Assembly: GCF_001949145.1 (NCBI RefSeq)
Contig: NW_019091528.1
Location: 919,154 to 983,153 of the forward strand
Direction: 5' to 3'
DNA: 64,000 bases
DNA from: Acanthaster planci
Lineage: Eukaryota; Echinodermata; Asteroidea; Valvatida; Acanthasteridae
The notes beneath the pieces are model-generated. The model saw only the letters and a list, made by a program, of their open reading frames with translations. It had not been told where the DNA came from and searched no databases. The first letter of the stretch is position 1. Each line of letters begins with the position of its first letter. The position numbers and the translations under genes were made by a program. Positions 32,901 through 39,258 of this stretch are shown here, in pieces.

Positions 32901-32995
32901 ATGCAGGAAATGTCACTGGAGTGAGGCTGGGTCGATTACAGGACCTGGCCTTCAGGATGGACAGGAAAGAGGTGCAGCTCTTCATGTACCTGTGA
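6591..32995 (+). CDS. NO VEIN-like protein: LOTUS repeats, GHKL ATPase, DUF3883 nuclease-like domain (25 coding exons)
   Basis: The gene spans 25 coding exons, listed separately, whose splice phases agree throughout; the predicted protein has about 3,283 residues. Domain order: OST-HTH/LOTUS modules at about 7-80, 157-230 and 246-315; a Gln/Pro-rich disordered linker to about 585; helical sequence and a probable fourth winged helix near 928-1000; an acidic linker near 1370-1490; a GHKL/Hsp90-like ATPase at about 1530-1690 with N-box ELIQNADDNEY and GHKGIGFKSVF glycine loop; a NO VEIN-type body; and a C-terminal DUF3883 domain with a YDIVI...EVK signature. LOTUS domains bind RNA or Vasa-type helicases; NO VEIN was named in plants, and DUF3883 belongs to the PD-(D/E)XK nuclease fold (family knowledge). 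A role in RNA-guided or nucleic-acid surveillance is inference. As assembled, the frame is broken once, near 16376. Start chosen at 6591 for its optimal context and the LOTUS domain that begins at once. Confidence 0.88.
9247..9700 (+). CDS. NO VEIN-like coding exon 2
   Basis: Acceptor AAAAAACAG (AG 9245-9246), donor GAAG|GTATGA, entering in phase 0 and leaving in phase 1. It encodes a charged helix followed by an acidic tail (DYGDEEEDKE). No named domain; it belongs to the linker between the LOTUS part and the ATPase. Confidence 0.85.
10471..10649 (+). CDS. NO VEIN-like coding exon 3: probable fourth winged helix
   Basis: Acceptor ACCTTGCAG, donor CCAGGG|GTACAT, phase 1 in and 0 out. The pattern EELLCYLDRI...LNLKDLARIEAKL...FLQFISL resembles an OST-HTH helix-turn-helix with wing, more diverged than the first three. 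Assignment as a fourth module is inference. Confidence 0.82.
11149..11271 (+). CDS. NO VEIN-like coding exon 4
   Basis: Acceptor GTTTAG, donor AAG|GTATGT, 41 codons, phase 0 at both ends. It continues the strand of exon 3 and ends in a helix (MDLVEFIRQCDPCK). Confidence 0.82.
11690..12235 (+). mobile_element. decayed retroelement fragment, Penelope-like or similar
   Basis: Around 11750-11860 a frame reads RRIQEAIEIFQHN...LSDIWRLLL, resembling the tail of GIY-YIG/RT polyproteins of Penelope-like elements (RRIREAIEI...RDEGY.LS pattern). The rest is C-rich with stops and a short internal duplication (11889 and 11969). A GGCCGAAACGTTGAG segment near 12163 is also typical of such 3' ends. The fragment lies inside intron 4; it is dead and the family call is tentative. 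Confidence 0.45.
12704..12885 (+). CDS. NO VEIN-like coding exon 5
   Basis: Acceptor TTGTTCTAG, donor AACAG|GTGTGG, phase 0 in and 2 out. It encodes a cysteine-containing helical segment (ESQDTLDICLC...). A second possible donor, ATTG|GTAACC at 12896, was not used because it would end in phase 1 and break the frame to exon 6. Confidence 0.8.
12886..13307. other. intron 5, no feature seen
   Basis: AT-rich intronic sequence without recognised repeat or exon. Confidence 0.5.
13308..13483 (+). CDS. NO VEIN-like coding exon 6
   Basis: Acceptor TTCACAAAG, donor CCTG|GTATGA, phase 2 in and 1 out. It encodes RRNESKQKEVGLYG followed by a helical, Trp-containing region (AEWSHWSMVFEPEHG), all in frame with its neighbours. 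Confidence 0.83.
13644..13957 (+). CDS. NO VEIN-like coding exon 7
   Basis: Acceptor GTAAACGTAG, donor GACAG|GTTTGT, phase 1 in and 0 out, about 105 codons. It is rich in Leu, Val and Ala helices and reads like helical-repeat scaffold; no named domain. Confidence 0.84.
14209..14478 (+). CDS. NO VEIN-like coding exon 8
   Basis: Acceptor TACTGCAG, donor ACTGAG|GTAACC, 90 codons, phase 0 at both ends. A helical segment precedes an acidic stretch (DKEEDDTDLVDNQEEYD) that opens the acidic linker before the ATPase. Confidence 0.85.
14688..14997 (+). CDS. NO VEIN-like coding exon 9: acidic linker with 20-residue tandem duplication
   Basis: Acceptor TATCAACAG, donor GGAA|GTAAGA, phase 0 in and 1 out. 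It is almost wholly acidic and probably disordered. A 60-bp unit (14865-14924) is repeated at 14925-14984, giving two copies of HSDMSGASDE(E/D)RDAK. The frame would run on to a stop at 15057, but the donor and the phase of exon 10 favour splicing. Confidence 0.8.
14865..14984 (+). repeat. 60-bp coding tandem duplication
   Basis: Two adjacent 60-bp copies differ at only a few positions, with the frame preserved. It lies in the acidic linker of the NO VEIN-like protein. Confidence 0.85.
15150..15513. repeat. 13-bp minisatellite, 28 units
   Basis: Exactly 28 units of ATATGGYACCTTG fill 364 bp in intron 9. Fifteen units carry GGTAC and thirteen carry GGCAC at the Y position; two T units have ACTTTG and one has ATGTGG. 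Equal variants cluster (units 6-9 and 16-21 are C), as expected from local unit duplication. The period of 13 leaves long frames open, which are not genes. Confidence 0.97.
15701..16216 (+). CDS. NO VEIN-like coding exon 10: start of the GHKL ATPase
   Basis: Acceptor TTTGAAACAG, donor ATTG|GTAATT, phase 1 in and out. After the end of the acidic linker it encodes SEELYSKDTHFVLELIQNADDNEY, the N-box with the Asn expected to hold Mg-ATP in Hsp90, MutL and sacsin families, then the G1-like NNEVGF and the lid region (GRSTKGKHKRGYIG). Confidence 0.92.
16314..16490 (+). pseudogene. NO VEIN-like coding exon 11 with a 1-nt frameshift in the ATPase domain
   Basis: Acceptor GTCATTCAG, donor AAACC|GTAAGA. 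The exon begins with the glycine loop GHKGIGFKSVF and reads through DRPEI in frame. About 16376 the family-like sequence jumps to another frame (GYHVCFDRSSDQMGYILP), as if one base had been lost near CCATGG. Read literally, the frame reaches a TGA early in exon 12. All other exons are intact, so an assembly or allele error is more likely than gene death. Confidence 0.85.
16491..17519. other. intron 11, no feature seen
   Basis: About 1 kb of AT-rich intronic sequence without recognised repeat, RNA gene or exon. Confidence 0.5.
17520..17655 (+). CDS. NO VEIN-like coding exon 12
   Basis: Acceptor AATTCAACAG, donor AACAAG|GTTAGG. In the frame shifted by one base after the exon 11 lesion it reads WTTKITLPLKGD...FEDIQPSLLLFLNRL, matching the strongly conserved segment that follows the ATPase in sacsin/NO VEIN proteins. 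The match supports the frameshift interpretation. Confidence 0.88.
18180..18299 (+). CDS. NO VEIN-like coding exon 13
   Basis: Acceptor CCGTATCAG, donor ACCAAG|GTGAGC, 40 codons, phase 0 at both ends. It ends in NWLLIKKCLDATK, which joins naturally to exon 14, so no coding exon need be missing in the gap that lies in the next intron. Confidence 0.82.
18387..18981. other. assembly gap (595 N)
   Basis: Run of undetermined bases inside intron 13 of the NO VEIN-like gene. Confidence 0.99.
19050..19670. mobile_element. possible pogo/Tc5-like terminal fragment
   Basis: After TA at 19046-19047, CAGTGGAACACCGCTATAAC resembles the terminal repeats of pogo-like DNA transposons, which duplicate TA. 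Two TTCGGTA(C/T)A motifs follow, and a further TTCGGTACAG occurs at 19658. No matching right end was found, so limits and family are tentative. Confidence 0.3.
20179..20308 (+). CDS. NO VEIN-like coding exon 14
   Basis: Acceptor AATGGCACAG, donor CAAG|GTAAAT, phase 0 in and 1 out. It encodes VESTELGLAFPL and QNVFAFLPLRSYGFHFIIQG, a hallmark block of NO VEIN and sacsin-type proteins directly after the ATPase. Confidence 0.92.
20985..21097 (+). CDS. NO VEIN-like coding exon 15
   Basis: Acceptor AAACACAAG, donor TTCAAG|GTCAGC, phase 1 in and 0 out. It reads GDFEIPSSRENVFEDSAWNQ, continuing the conserved block (GDF.(L/V)PSSRE..(D)SPWNQWL pattern in the family). Confidence 0.92.
21427..21545. mobile_element. 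119-bp Harbinger-like MITE
   Basis: A near-perfect hairpin with arms starting GGCTGCATCCGAATC and ending TTCGGATACGGCC, further paired by AGAGCTAGGTC / GACCTAGCCGTAGCT. TAA flanks both sides (21424-21426 and 21546-21548), the 3-bp TWA duplication typical of PIF/Harbinger. Inside intron 15. Confidence 0.7.
22051..22213 (+). CDS. NO VEIN-like coding exon 16, GC donor
   Basis: Acceptor TTCTGCTAG. The reading frame needs a 3' end at GAAG|GCAAGT, a GC donor with otherwise perfect consensus; no usable GT donor lies in phase. It encodes EHYCRDPVNAICQFLKFVPL and following helices. Phase 0 in and 1 out. Confidence 0.84.
22463..22640. mobile_element. 178-bp Harbinger-like MITE
   Basis: Ends AAGGCTGGTTCATACTT and AAGTACGAACTGGCCTT form an imperfect terminal inverted repeat. 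No clear target-site duplication. The element sits in intron 16 of the NO VEIN-like gene and resembles the other GGCYG-ended elements in the window. Confidence 0.55.
22717..22947 (+). CDS. NO VEIN-like coding exon 17, NAGNAG acceptor
   Basis: The acceptor region reads TTCAGCAG; cutting after either AG (exon start 22714 or 22717) keeps the frame and adds or omits one Ala. It encodes WKLPSETIVCPDRLVREVVP and a helical region, with donor AGAG|GTACAG, phase 1 in and out. Confidence 0.87.
22948..23602. other. intron 17, no feature seen
   Basis: About 650 bp of intronic sequence without recognised element. Confidence 0.5.
23603..23821 (+). CDS. NO VEIN-like coding exon 18
   Basis: Acceptor TTCATTACAG, donor TCAG|GTGATA, phase 1 in and out. 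It reads QLLSIPIIPLASGRVVAMEDGSVFFPL, matching the family pattern in which a helical unit ends in a 'facts and figures' strand (IPL..G..V....G.(I/V)FFPL). Confidence 0.88.
23822..24376. other. intron 18, no feature seen
   Basis: AT-rich with a T/A homopolymer patch around 24260-24290. No exon or mobile element recognised. Confidence 0.5.
24377..24567 (+). CDS. NO VEIN-like coding exon 19
   Basis: Acceptor CTCTCTACAG, donor TGGAAG|GTAATG, phase 1 in and 0 out. It encodes LLEELGVCRVSPKDVIRHHILPVIQSDQWK, with the SPKD.I.HHILP motif seen in NO VEIN proteins. Confidence 0.92.
24743..24944 (+). CDS. NO VEIN-like coding exon 20
   Basis: Acceptor GTTGTGTAG, donor CCAG|GTATGC, phase 0 in and 1 out. 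It encodes VMVGYVVYIKEQL and a strand segment VHFTVTYGNPVDL; part of the NO VEIN body. Confidence 0.88.
24945..25765. other. intron 20, no feature seen
   Basis: About 820 bp of AT-rich intronic sequence. No repeat, RNA gene or exon recognised. Confidence 0.5.
25766..25929 (+). CDS. NO VEIN-like coding exon 21
   Basis: Acceptor AATCAACAG, donor GAACTG|GTTAGT, phase 1 in and 0 out. It encodes WVLLDSCYI and WNAFFRKLGVLNYLAV, the W..F...LGV.(D/N)(F/Y) motif typical of the family. Confidence 0.9.
26115..28014 (+). CDS. NO VEIN-like coding exon 22: long body exon
   Basis: Acceptor TGTTTTTTTAG, donor GTTG|GTCAGT, 1,900 nt, phase 0 in and 1 out, residues about 2234-2866. It carries family motifs SSFAVHLKTNAWLPS, DIFIHSDRARALLGDHVPYL, FCTSLGHISRVYRYL and the VVFVPQ strand, followed by a coiled or helical C-terminal part. 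This unbroken exon is strong evidence that the gene is functional outside the exon 11 lesion. Confidence 0.93.
28391..28534 (+). CDS. NO VEIN-like coding exon 23
   Basis: Acceptor AACTTTGCAG, donor AGAG|GTAAGG, phase 1 in and out. A Pro/Lys-rich opening is followed by HCWPPQSG, reminiscent of the C.(W)PP motif before the linker to the C-terminal domain in family members. Confidence 0.82.
28645..28720 (-). repeat. tRNA-like sequence, minus strand (SINE head or tRNA relic)
   Basis: On the minus strand an A-box-like GATCGGTCAAGTGCC precedes a B-box-like AAGTTCAAATTCC at tRNA spacing. The cloverleaf is imperfect. It lies in intron 23, head to head with the plus-strand one at 28772. More likely a tRNA-derived SINE head or relic than a working tRNA. 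Confidence 0.38.
28772..28836 (+). repeat. tRNA-like sequence, plus strand (SINE head or tRNA relic)
   Basis: GGTGGAGTGGTTAAG resembles the A box of Leu/Ser tRNAs, and GGGTTCAAATCCC at 28817-28829 is a good B box with a four-pair T stem. The acceptor stem is incomplete, so a functional tRNA is unlikely. Intron 23. Confidence 0.42.
29993..30049. repeat. GC-rich hairpin in intron 23
   Basis: ACCCCGAGGT (30009-30019) pairs with ACCTCGGGTT (30032-30041), and the outer GGCGG (29995) pairs with CCGCC (30043). The GC content contrasts with the AT-rich intron. It may be the core of a small foldback element; no target-site duplication seen. Confidence 0.5.
30118..30375 (+). CDS. NO VEIN-like coding exon 24: Pro/Gln-rich linker
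   Basis: Acceptor CCCCCAAG, donor CAAG|GTAGGG, phase 1 in and out. Low-complexity sequence (SSFPPPPVGPAQ) that links the NO VEIN body to the C-terminal domain; probably disordered. Confidence 0.8.
31373..31810. mobile_element. 438-bp TIR element with TA flanks (Tc1/mariner-type MITE?)
   Basis: The left end AAGGGTTGCAAAAATGGAAA and onward is repeated inverted at the right end (...TAACCCTT), with GTTCATGTGAAGTATTTAAAA paired inside, about 50 bp of arm. TA lies directly outside both ends (31371 and 31811). No coding capacity. Intron 24. Confidence 0.65.
32028..32144. repeat. 40-bp tandem repeat (about 3 copies) carrying the acceptor tract of exon 25
   Basis: Units start TTCATGG at 32028, 32067 and 32107 and include GACAGTGAG and CTTACTGTTTCATTCA. 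The third unit runs into TTCAG, the acceptor of the last coding exon, so the polypyrimidine tract is present three times. Confidence 0.92.
32145..32995 (+). CDS. NO VEIN-like coding exon 25: DUF3883 nuclease-like domain and stop
   Basis: Acceptor TTTCATTCAG, phase 1 in, stop TGA at 32993-32995. An acidic disordered part is followed by a domain at about residues 3160-3283: WGEQLVYLYL, then VQWVN, then YDIVI with the Asp, and YVEVKST with Glu and Lys. The E...D...ExK pattern is that of PD-(D/E)XK nucleases, to which DUF3883 (the NO VEIN C-terminal domain) is assigned. All these residues are present, so catalysis is possible though not shown. Confidence 0.93.
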
Positions 32996-33900
32996 TTTTG
33001 CTATCAAGTGCTCCCACAATAGTTGTGTAATGCTCCATCTGATCTCATTACAAAGGGTTTATTAAAACGTATAATACGCAGGTTTTTCTCTCCCTAACCT
33101 AAGCAGGACAATTCAGGTAACTCATACTATCGACATAAAGAAAGGCATTCAGAGTTGATAATATATTTATGAAATGTTCCTTTAAGGATGAAATCTCTGT
33201 ATTATTACCTCTGCTGTGAGTGTTTTTATTTATGGCGTTTGGGTCTTTCAAGAAATGTCTCAGCCTGATTTATGGAAGTGTTTCCTAACAGATGAAATTC
33301 ATGACATGTGATTGCAGGGTGTCAGGTTTCAAACCGAGATTTCAACGTGCTGTGCTCTTGAGCCAAGTTCTTGAGAGTCCATTACCTGGGTTTATACTGG
33401 AAGACGAACATTGGATTGCTATTGGCTGTTGAGATTACATGTACCCTGTGCCCTGGGTTTGCCCAGTATTGCAGTCAGTAATTTTTTACCCGTCACCGTG
33501 TCCAGAGGGATGTGGACAAAAGCTTTGTCATGTATTACTTGCTTGGTCACATTGGAAATGTGTGCAGTTCTAAACACGTGAAAAGAAAAAGCTCTAACCT
33601 GTAAGGATTTTTGTCTTTCTTGTTTTGTTGCATTACATCATGTGATCTTGGAGAAAATGATGCAAATCTCAGATATGTTAACCTCAGTCACCCCAAACTT
33701 TGTCCTTTTTTTCATTATTTTTTTGTTGGGTTTTGATGCAGAATGCGATTTTGAATTTCGGTTTTATATATTTAAAGTCATATTGTAGTTGCATTACTGT
33801 TAATTGGTGCCTTAGAGACCAGAAGGTTAATGAACCCTGACCTTGTGTAGGCTTTGGAATCCTAATTCTTGTTAAATTAAAAAAAAAATAAAAATGCCAT
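32996..33900 (+). other. 3' UTR of the NO VEIN-like gene (inferred)
   Basis: Non-coding AT-rich sequence after the stop. Candidate poly(A) signals are ATTAAA at 33061 and AATAAA at 33887. Which is used cannot be told from sequence. Confidence 0.45.
33887..33892 (+). terminator. candidate poly(A) signal AATAAA
   Basis: AATAAA within an A-rich run about 890 bp after the stop codon of the NO VEIN-like gene. A weaker ATTAAA lies at 33061, and further AATAAA copies occur near 35140 and 35267. Confidence 0.35.
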
Positions 33901-35500
33901 TGAAATACTGTGGGATTTCTGATTTTGGGTGAATTGTCAAATGTTTCTGAGCTGAAGTGTTCAGATGTCACTACTTAGTTGGATTCATATTTCAAAACTG
34001 AGCATTTATTATGGTACTATTTTCCTTACATGATGTATAATTTCCTATTTTTATACAAGAATAATATATAGTATGAAAAGATTGGTAAGTTAAGAATGTA
34101 GTATTTGTGAATACTTTTCAATGCCTTTGGGAAAAGAACTTCAAAAAGTCAAACTTATCTCAAAATCAAGGTCCTTTCACTAAAAGGGATCTTTTTAATC
34201 TAGACACTAAAGCCCAAAAATCTATTTTGTCATTTTTATTATTGAAGCTTTTCATTTGAGCAGATCAGGTTAAACTTTGATAAAATGGATGTACATTTCT
34301 GTAAACGATGGTATCTCAGTTCCCAAAATGATCACTTAAATGTTTCTGAAAATTGGAAAGGAATTCCCTATTTTTCATCCTGGAAGTTTTAAACAACTAT
34401 CAAGTCAAAGCAGAGAACTTGATTAGTGATTACCAAGTTTTGCATTATACTAAACCAAGGAAATAATAAATAGATATAAAAATAGATAAAAAAATAGTCT
34501 TTCATTAAAAAAATAGTATAATGCAAATACATGCCTGATATTTGTCTTTCATGTTTTTAACAGTTGCTTTTGGTTACGAATTATAGTAATTCTACAACTA
34601 ATTTGAAATGAAATTGCTAATGTTATTTCACTCAAGTCTAACAGTAAATTGCAATTTTATTTAATCTGTTCAACTGAAAAAGAATTAGATAAATTAGAAT
34701 TAGAAGAATTAGATGTTTGTCCAGATGTATTGGTTTACATTAGTGATAACGGGGATTTGTGTTCTCTTGATTGTGATAATATTTTTCATCGGTCTCTATA
34801 CATCCTTTCTCCAAACGTGGCAGGATTATTTATTGTAATGCTCTATAAAAGAATCCTGCAGATGTACTTGTTTGTGACACCTCACAAGTTGATGTCTAAC
34901 TTTGCATCTGTTGTTTCATTGGTCAAATTCCTAGACAAGTCCATTCACGGGACACTATCGAGGGAAGTGTGAACAAGTCAAACCAGACAAACATGTATGC
35001 CAAATTCAACTAAGTTTCCCTTTATTGAACTTGAAGGGACTAGGATTGTGCCATGTTTACCTTTCTGTCAAAATCAAAATTGTATAAGCTTCCAAATCGG
35101 TTATATAATTGGTATAGTTTCATGCCGTTCACAAAAAATGGGAATAAAGTAGATTATCAGTACAGAGTTGATTCCATGTAGGAACTATGAAAGGTTTATA
35201 ATCAGGACAATAATGCTCTTAGAAAGGCTTAACACGTTGATTTATTGAAATAAGTATAAATGTTGAAATAAAGATAAATGACTCAAAAAGTAAGCGTCCC
35301 AAATTTGTCATTTTTCCAAGCCAGGATGCTTCTCGATAGCCAGCGCATTATCACTTGAAGCATGGAGGTAGCTTGAAGTAAGAGCCGCTGTGACCAAGTT
35401 TCCAGGAGTGTAGCCAAGGGAGAGCAGTGATAGAATGCAACGGGCAAATGGTAAAAGTTGATAGTAAAATATTGCAACCCTTATGATAATGATAATACTT
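33901..35500. other. intergenic AT-rich stretch
   Basis: No gene recognised. A 107-codon frame at 34649-34972 has no domain and AT-driven composition. Several AATAAA copies are present. Confidence 0.45.
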
Positions 35501-35529
35501 CCCAGTTGTCCTTTTGTTTCATTAGCCTG

Positions 35530-35800
35530 AGAAGGCTGGGAATAGTCGCACGCATTCCCCGCCTTCCCTCGCCTCGAGGCCTCGTCACGCGTCCCCAACG
35601 CCGCCTAGCTGTCTCTCTCTCTTTGCCACTAGGGGGCGCGATTGAAATGACCGTAAAAAAGTCGCTTTGGTGAACATTTCACTGGTAGTTTGTTCGGTAG
35701 TTTGTTCGTGCGGAACCAATGAAAACTCCCACATTGTGGGCCGGCCATAATATAACTCTATTGGATGTTTCCGTACATAGTACACTTCCGGACAAAATAA
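35530..35800 (+). promoter_or_regulatory. CpG-rich promoter-like region upstream of the myosin gene
   Basis: A locally GC- and CpG-rich segment (35545-35640) is followed by CCAAT at 35718, an AT-rich TAATATAA patch at 35748 and an inverted CCAAT at 35760. It lies just upstream of the probable first exon of the class IX myosin gene. Promoter function is inferred from composition and position. Confidence 0.45.
35626..35639 (+). promoter_or_regulatory. CTCF-type core motif
   Basis: CCACTAGGGGGCGC matches the core of the bilaterian CTCF consensus (CCASYAGRKGGCRC) at every position. It sits between the two genes, in the CpG-rich segment. CTCF binding is conserved across Bilateria, so a chromatin boundary here is plausible but unproven. 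Confidence 0.5.
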
Positions 35801-35819
35801 TTTTGACTCGTTTGAGACT

Positions 35820-36011
35820 AAGGAGTGTGATTTAAAGTTTACTCGCTTTCCCGTTGTACCAGCATGTCAGCTGTTCTCCTATTGTAACATCAATGCTTGA
35901 GAGGTACTTCAGCCTTGTGGCATTGCTGAAGCAGGGGAAGGACCTGGCTGGATAATGAATGAAACGAATGGTTTCTCTACGATTGACGAGCCAAGTTGGC
36001 CTGGTAGTACG
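35820..36011 (+). other. probable non-coding first exon of the myosin gene, with uORF
   Basis: The 3' limit is the donor TACG|GTGAGA (GT at 36012). The 5' limit is unknown. An ATG at 35955 opens 19 codons to the donor; spliced to the acceptor at 39236 it continues seven codons to a TAA before the main ATG at 39259, giving a 25-codon uORF. Exon status is inferred from promoter position and donor. Confidence 0.38.
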
Positions 36012-39000
36012 GTGAGATTTTTTGTGACCTCAGATTTTGCTTGTTATTGTGTCCCGGCGTCGTACAAAATCGTTATCTGGTAGGAATTTATTTGCTCATG
36101 GTAGTAACATTATATAAGTAGATCAGTGATTTTGTATGTAACGACGAGTGTAGCACGAACACTTAGTTGTCACCCTGTGTTGCTATGATATGACAGAATT
36201 GGCCATTAAACTCAACTTTGGATGAAGATTGTCGTGCTTGGTGTAAATGTTGGTCATGTCCTAATCAACTTGGAAATATATTAGGCCCAGAACTAGAACG
36301 CACCAGCTTACAAGGATTTATCACATACATGTATATTTAACTTTCAAGTTTCAGCACTTCAGTAGCCCAGTGCTAGTTTAAAACTGAAAGATCAGTGCTG
36401 AAGGTTTATTATTTTATTTTTTTGTTCTGTTTCGCATGTCAACATAAACTTTATAATGCTTTTGTTTTCAGTAAAATTGTTTTTTTTTTTATTGACACAT
36501 GCACAGTGGTGTAGTACAGTAAAATCATTGAAGTAACTTGATTTATGGAGAGCAAATTTGTCACTCTAGATTAATCCAGAACAACCTCAGAGTTACAACT
36601 TGAAACTTTTCCACTGCTGGGGAGTGCTGTTAAATCCTAACTCTCATGTCAGCATGTATCCTTCAAAATCCAGTAGGATTTTTCAGATAATTGTATGGGA
36701 AAAGAAGAACCCTATTCACTTAGTGCATGGACCTTGTGAAAGTACATGTACATTGATATGCAAAGAAATTGCCACTTCATTCTCTACAAAGTGTAGAATT
36801 TGAATGGATCTAGGCAGATTTTAAACCGGTCATGCTATTTAGCACCAACAAGCATCAATACACATGTAGCGTCAACAAAGTGTCAACAACATGAAAATAC
36901 CTTCCAGAGATTTGAAAGTGGTTTTATCATATTTAGAGACTGTAACACCTGCTACTGTGTAAGAGAAGCACTGAATTTGCTTCCAGATTCTCGCAGGATT
37001 CTCGGTCAGGCTGCGCAAACAGGCCCGACTTTGTCACTCAAATTTCAACACTCAAATATCATTTCAGATTGATATAATATTTGAATTTGATATGTACATG
37101 TAGGATCCTAATTAACTTTGTAAATAAAAAGTCTTTGCATAAATATGCTTGAATAACTTGTTGACGCTCGTTGTCAAAAAATACCATGACTCTTCTAAAC
37201 AACTCTTTAAAATGATGCAATTTATGTTATAATATATTCCATTCCATTTATTTACCTATGAAGAGGTACAGTACATACATGTAGCATCATACCGATGTAT
37301 GAATTTGTAACCATTGATTAGGCTCCATGAAAAGGCTAAGAGCTGAACTTTTCTCCAAATACGCATATTCCCAAAATCCCAAGTTAGAAGTGATGTACCT
37401 TACCAGTACATCATTAACAGTTTGGGAAATTGTTTGAAATTAGCAGTTGTGCTTTGTTGCTGATGTTAACAGTCACTGAGCCAGTTATAGCATTTTTGGC
37501 AGTCCATTCTACAGTCATTTGTAAAGTCTTGTGATATATTTATTTTCCAATCTGTTCAGAAAAATGTGTGGATTATTGGCATGATGTACATGAATACACA
37601 TGTGCTGCACATTTGTCCTGACGTGAGCGACCTCACAGTAAATGCGTGTATACGTACACCAGAGGCAGTAGCGTTTTGTGGACCGGGAATAAGTAGTGGC
37701 AGGTGTGGCCGGCCATGGGCACACAATCAGTAACATATTTTGGTGCTTCAGAATTTATGCATTAATTCTGATGTGCAGTCATTTACCAAAATTGGTCAAG
37801 GAAGTTGCTCGGTGATGAAGATGAGGTTATAGTGAAAGTTTTCCAACTGGGAGACTGCTGGACTTGTACCCACTACAATTACATGTATATTGTGCATTAC
37901 TGGTATTTGTATGTGTGTACATTGTACCCCAGTAGCTCACTTGATAGTTCTTTTTAACTGCAAGTTAATAATTTTTAACCATATATTACAAAAAGCAGGG
38001 ACCTTGTAAATTGTATTTAGAATTTGCTGGCCAGTTGTTACAAGCAGGTGAACTGTTAAATGTGTTAACAGAGTTGAAATAGCGTTGATTAGTTTTCCAG
38101 TAAGGATACTTGAGTTCACAAGTGAAATTCTTCCAGAATGATAAAAAATCCCCTCTAAAGTGTTTGTTCACACCACCTCCCTTTCTTGGAAACACGCACT
38201 TCCTTCACGTTAAAAGTGTGAGTCCCAGATGGCCGCTCCACTCTCTAAATACCGGTAGCTTTGGTCAAGAATGGAATAATGTCCCTTCATAGCCACCTTA
38301 ATCATCCCATGTCTGGCTATCACTGTCTCCCTCATCCTCACATGTATCTACAGTATTCATGCATCATGCCTCATAATGGGGTTGTTATTCAGGACAGTCT
38401 GCTGATGTGCTCACATGCCTGAGCGATCCAGCATAAAGGGGGATAGTGGTTAATGCACTTAATATGCATGAGTGGGTCTGTTGGATGGTGGTTAATGGTC
38501 CAATTGTGCTCAGTTTATGTATCAACTTGTACTATAAATTACAAATGCAAGTCAGAAGTCTGGACCAAATTGTGAAAAAGAGAAAACAGAACAAAGGGGG
38601 TGACACAGAAATCAAGCTTGCATTAGCACCTAAATGACATCTATCAAGGTCGTGTGCATACATAATATTAGTGATGTGCATATATGTGTTTTGAATGTAG
38701 TTCATTTGCCCTGTTTTGTGGGTTTGGTACATGTAGATCCCCTTGTTTACGTGAATTCCACCTGTTCAGTCAAAACATGTAATTGCTAATTGGGTTTTTG
38801 AAGAGACCGGGTAAGACTGATTTTTTTTTTTTTACTGTGGAAGGAGAGGGAGTTTTTGCTTCATCAATCAGTCAGTACCCAAAATTCATCAGACAAAATG
38901 TCCTTGATGACGTAAAACTTGCATTTTACTTCTGAAATTGCTATACCAGTACATGTACCCATGCACATGTGAACAAATTTTACAGAAAAAGTTCTAAAAA

Positions 39001-39236
39001 GGCATTACAATCATTTTACTTAGAGTAAACATGTACCTTGGAAAAGATCCTTGGATCTCTTGGAAAAGATCATATCACAGGGAATATGTAAATGGTGGCA
39101 TGATCTAAATTTCTTCACATCGTGTTTTTAGTATTGAGACCATAAGACTATCCCCCAGACAGATCAATCATCTGACGCGTCATTATCATTTTTGATGTAT
39201 TGGGCAATTTTTGTCTTCATTTCCACACGCCCACAG
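36012..39236. other. MYO9: first intron of the myosin gene (inferred)
   Basis: No coding exon or RNA gene recognised. Scattered ACATGTAC-type palindromes begin to be common from here on. It ends in a pyrimidine-rich acceptor ACACGCCCACAG. Confidence 0.4.
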
Positions 39237-39258
39237 GTGCATTTAGCTGCCTGCTAAA

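Noticed and set aside
34649-34972. 107-codon frame after the NO VEIN-like gene
   Set aside because: AT-rich composition, no recognisable domain, no Kozak or splice support.
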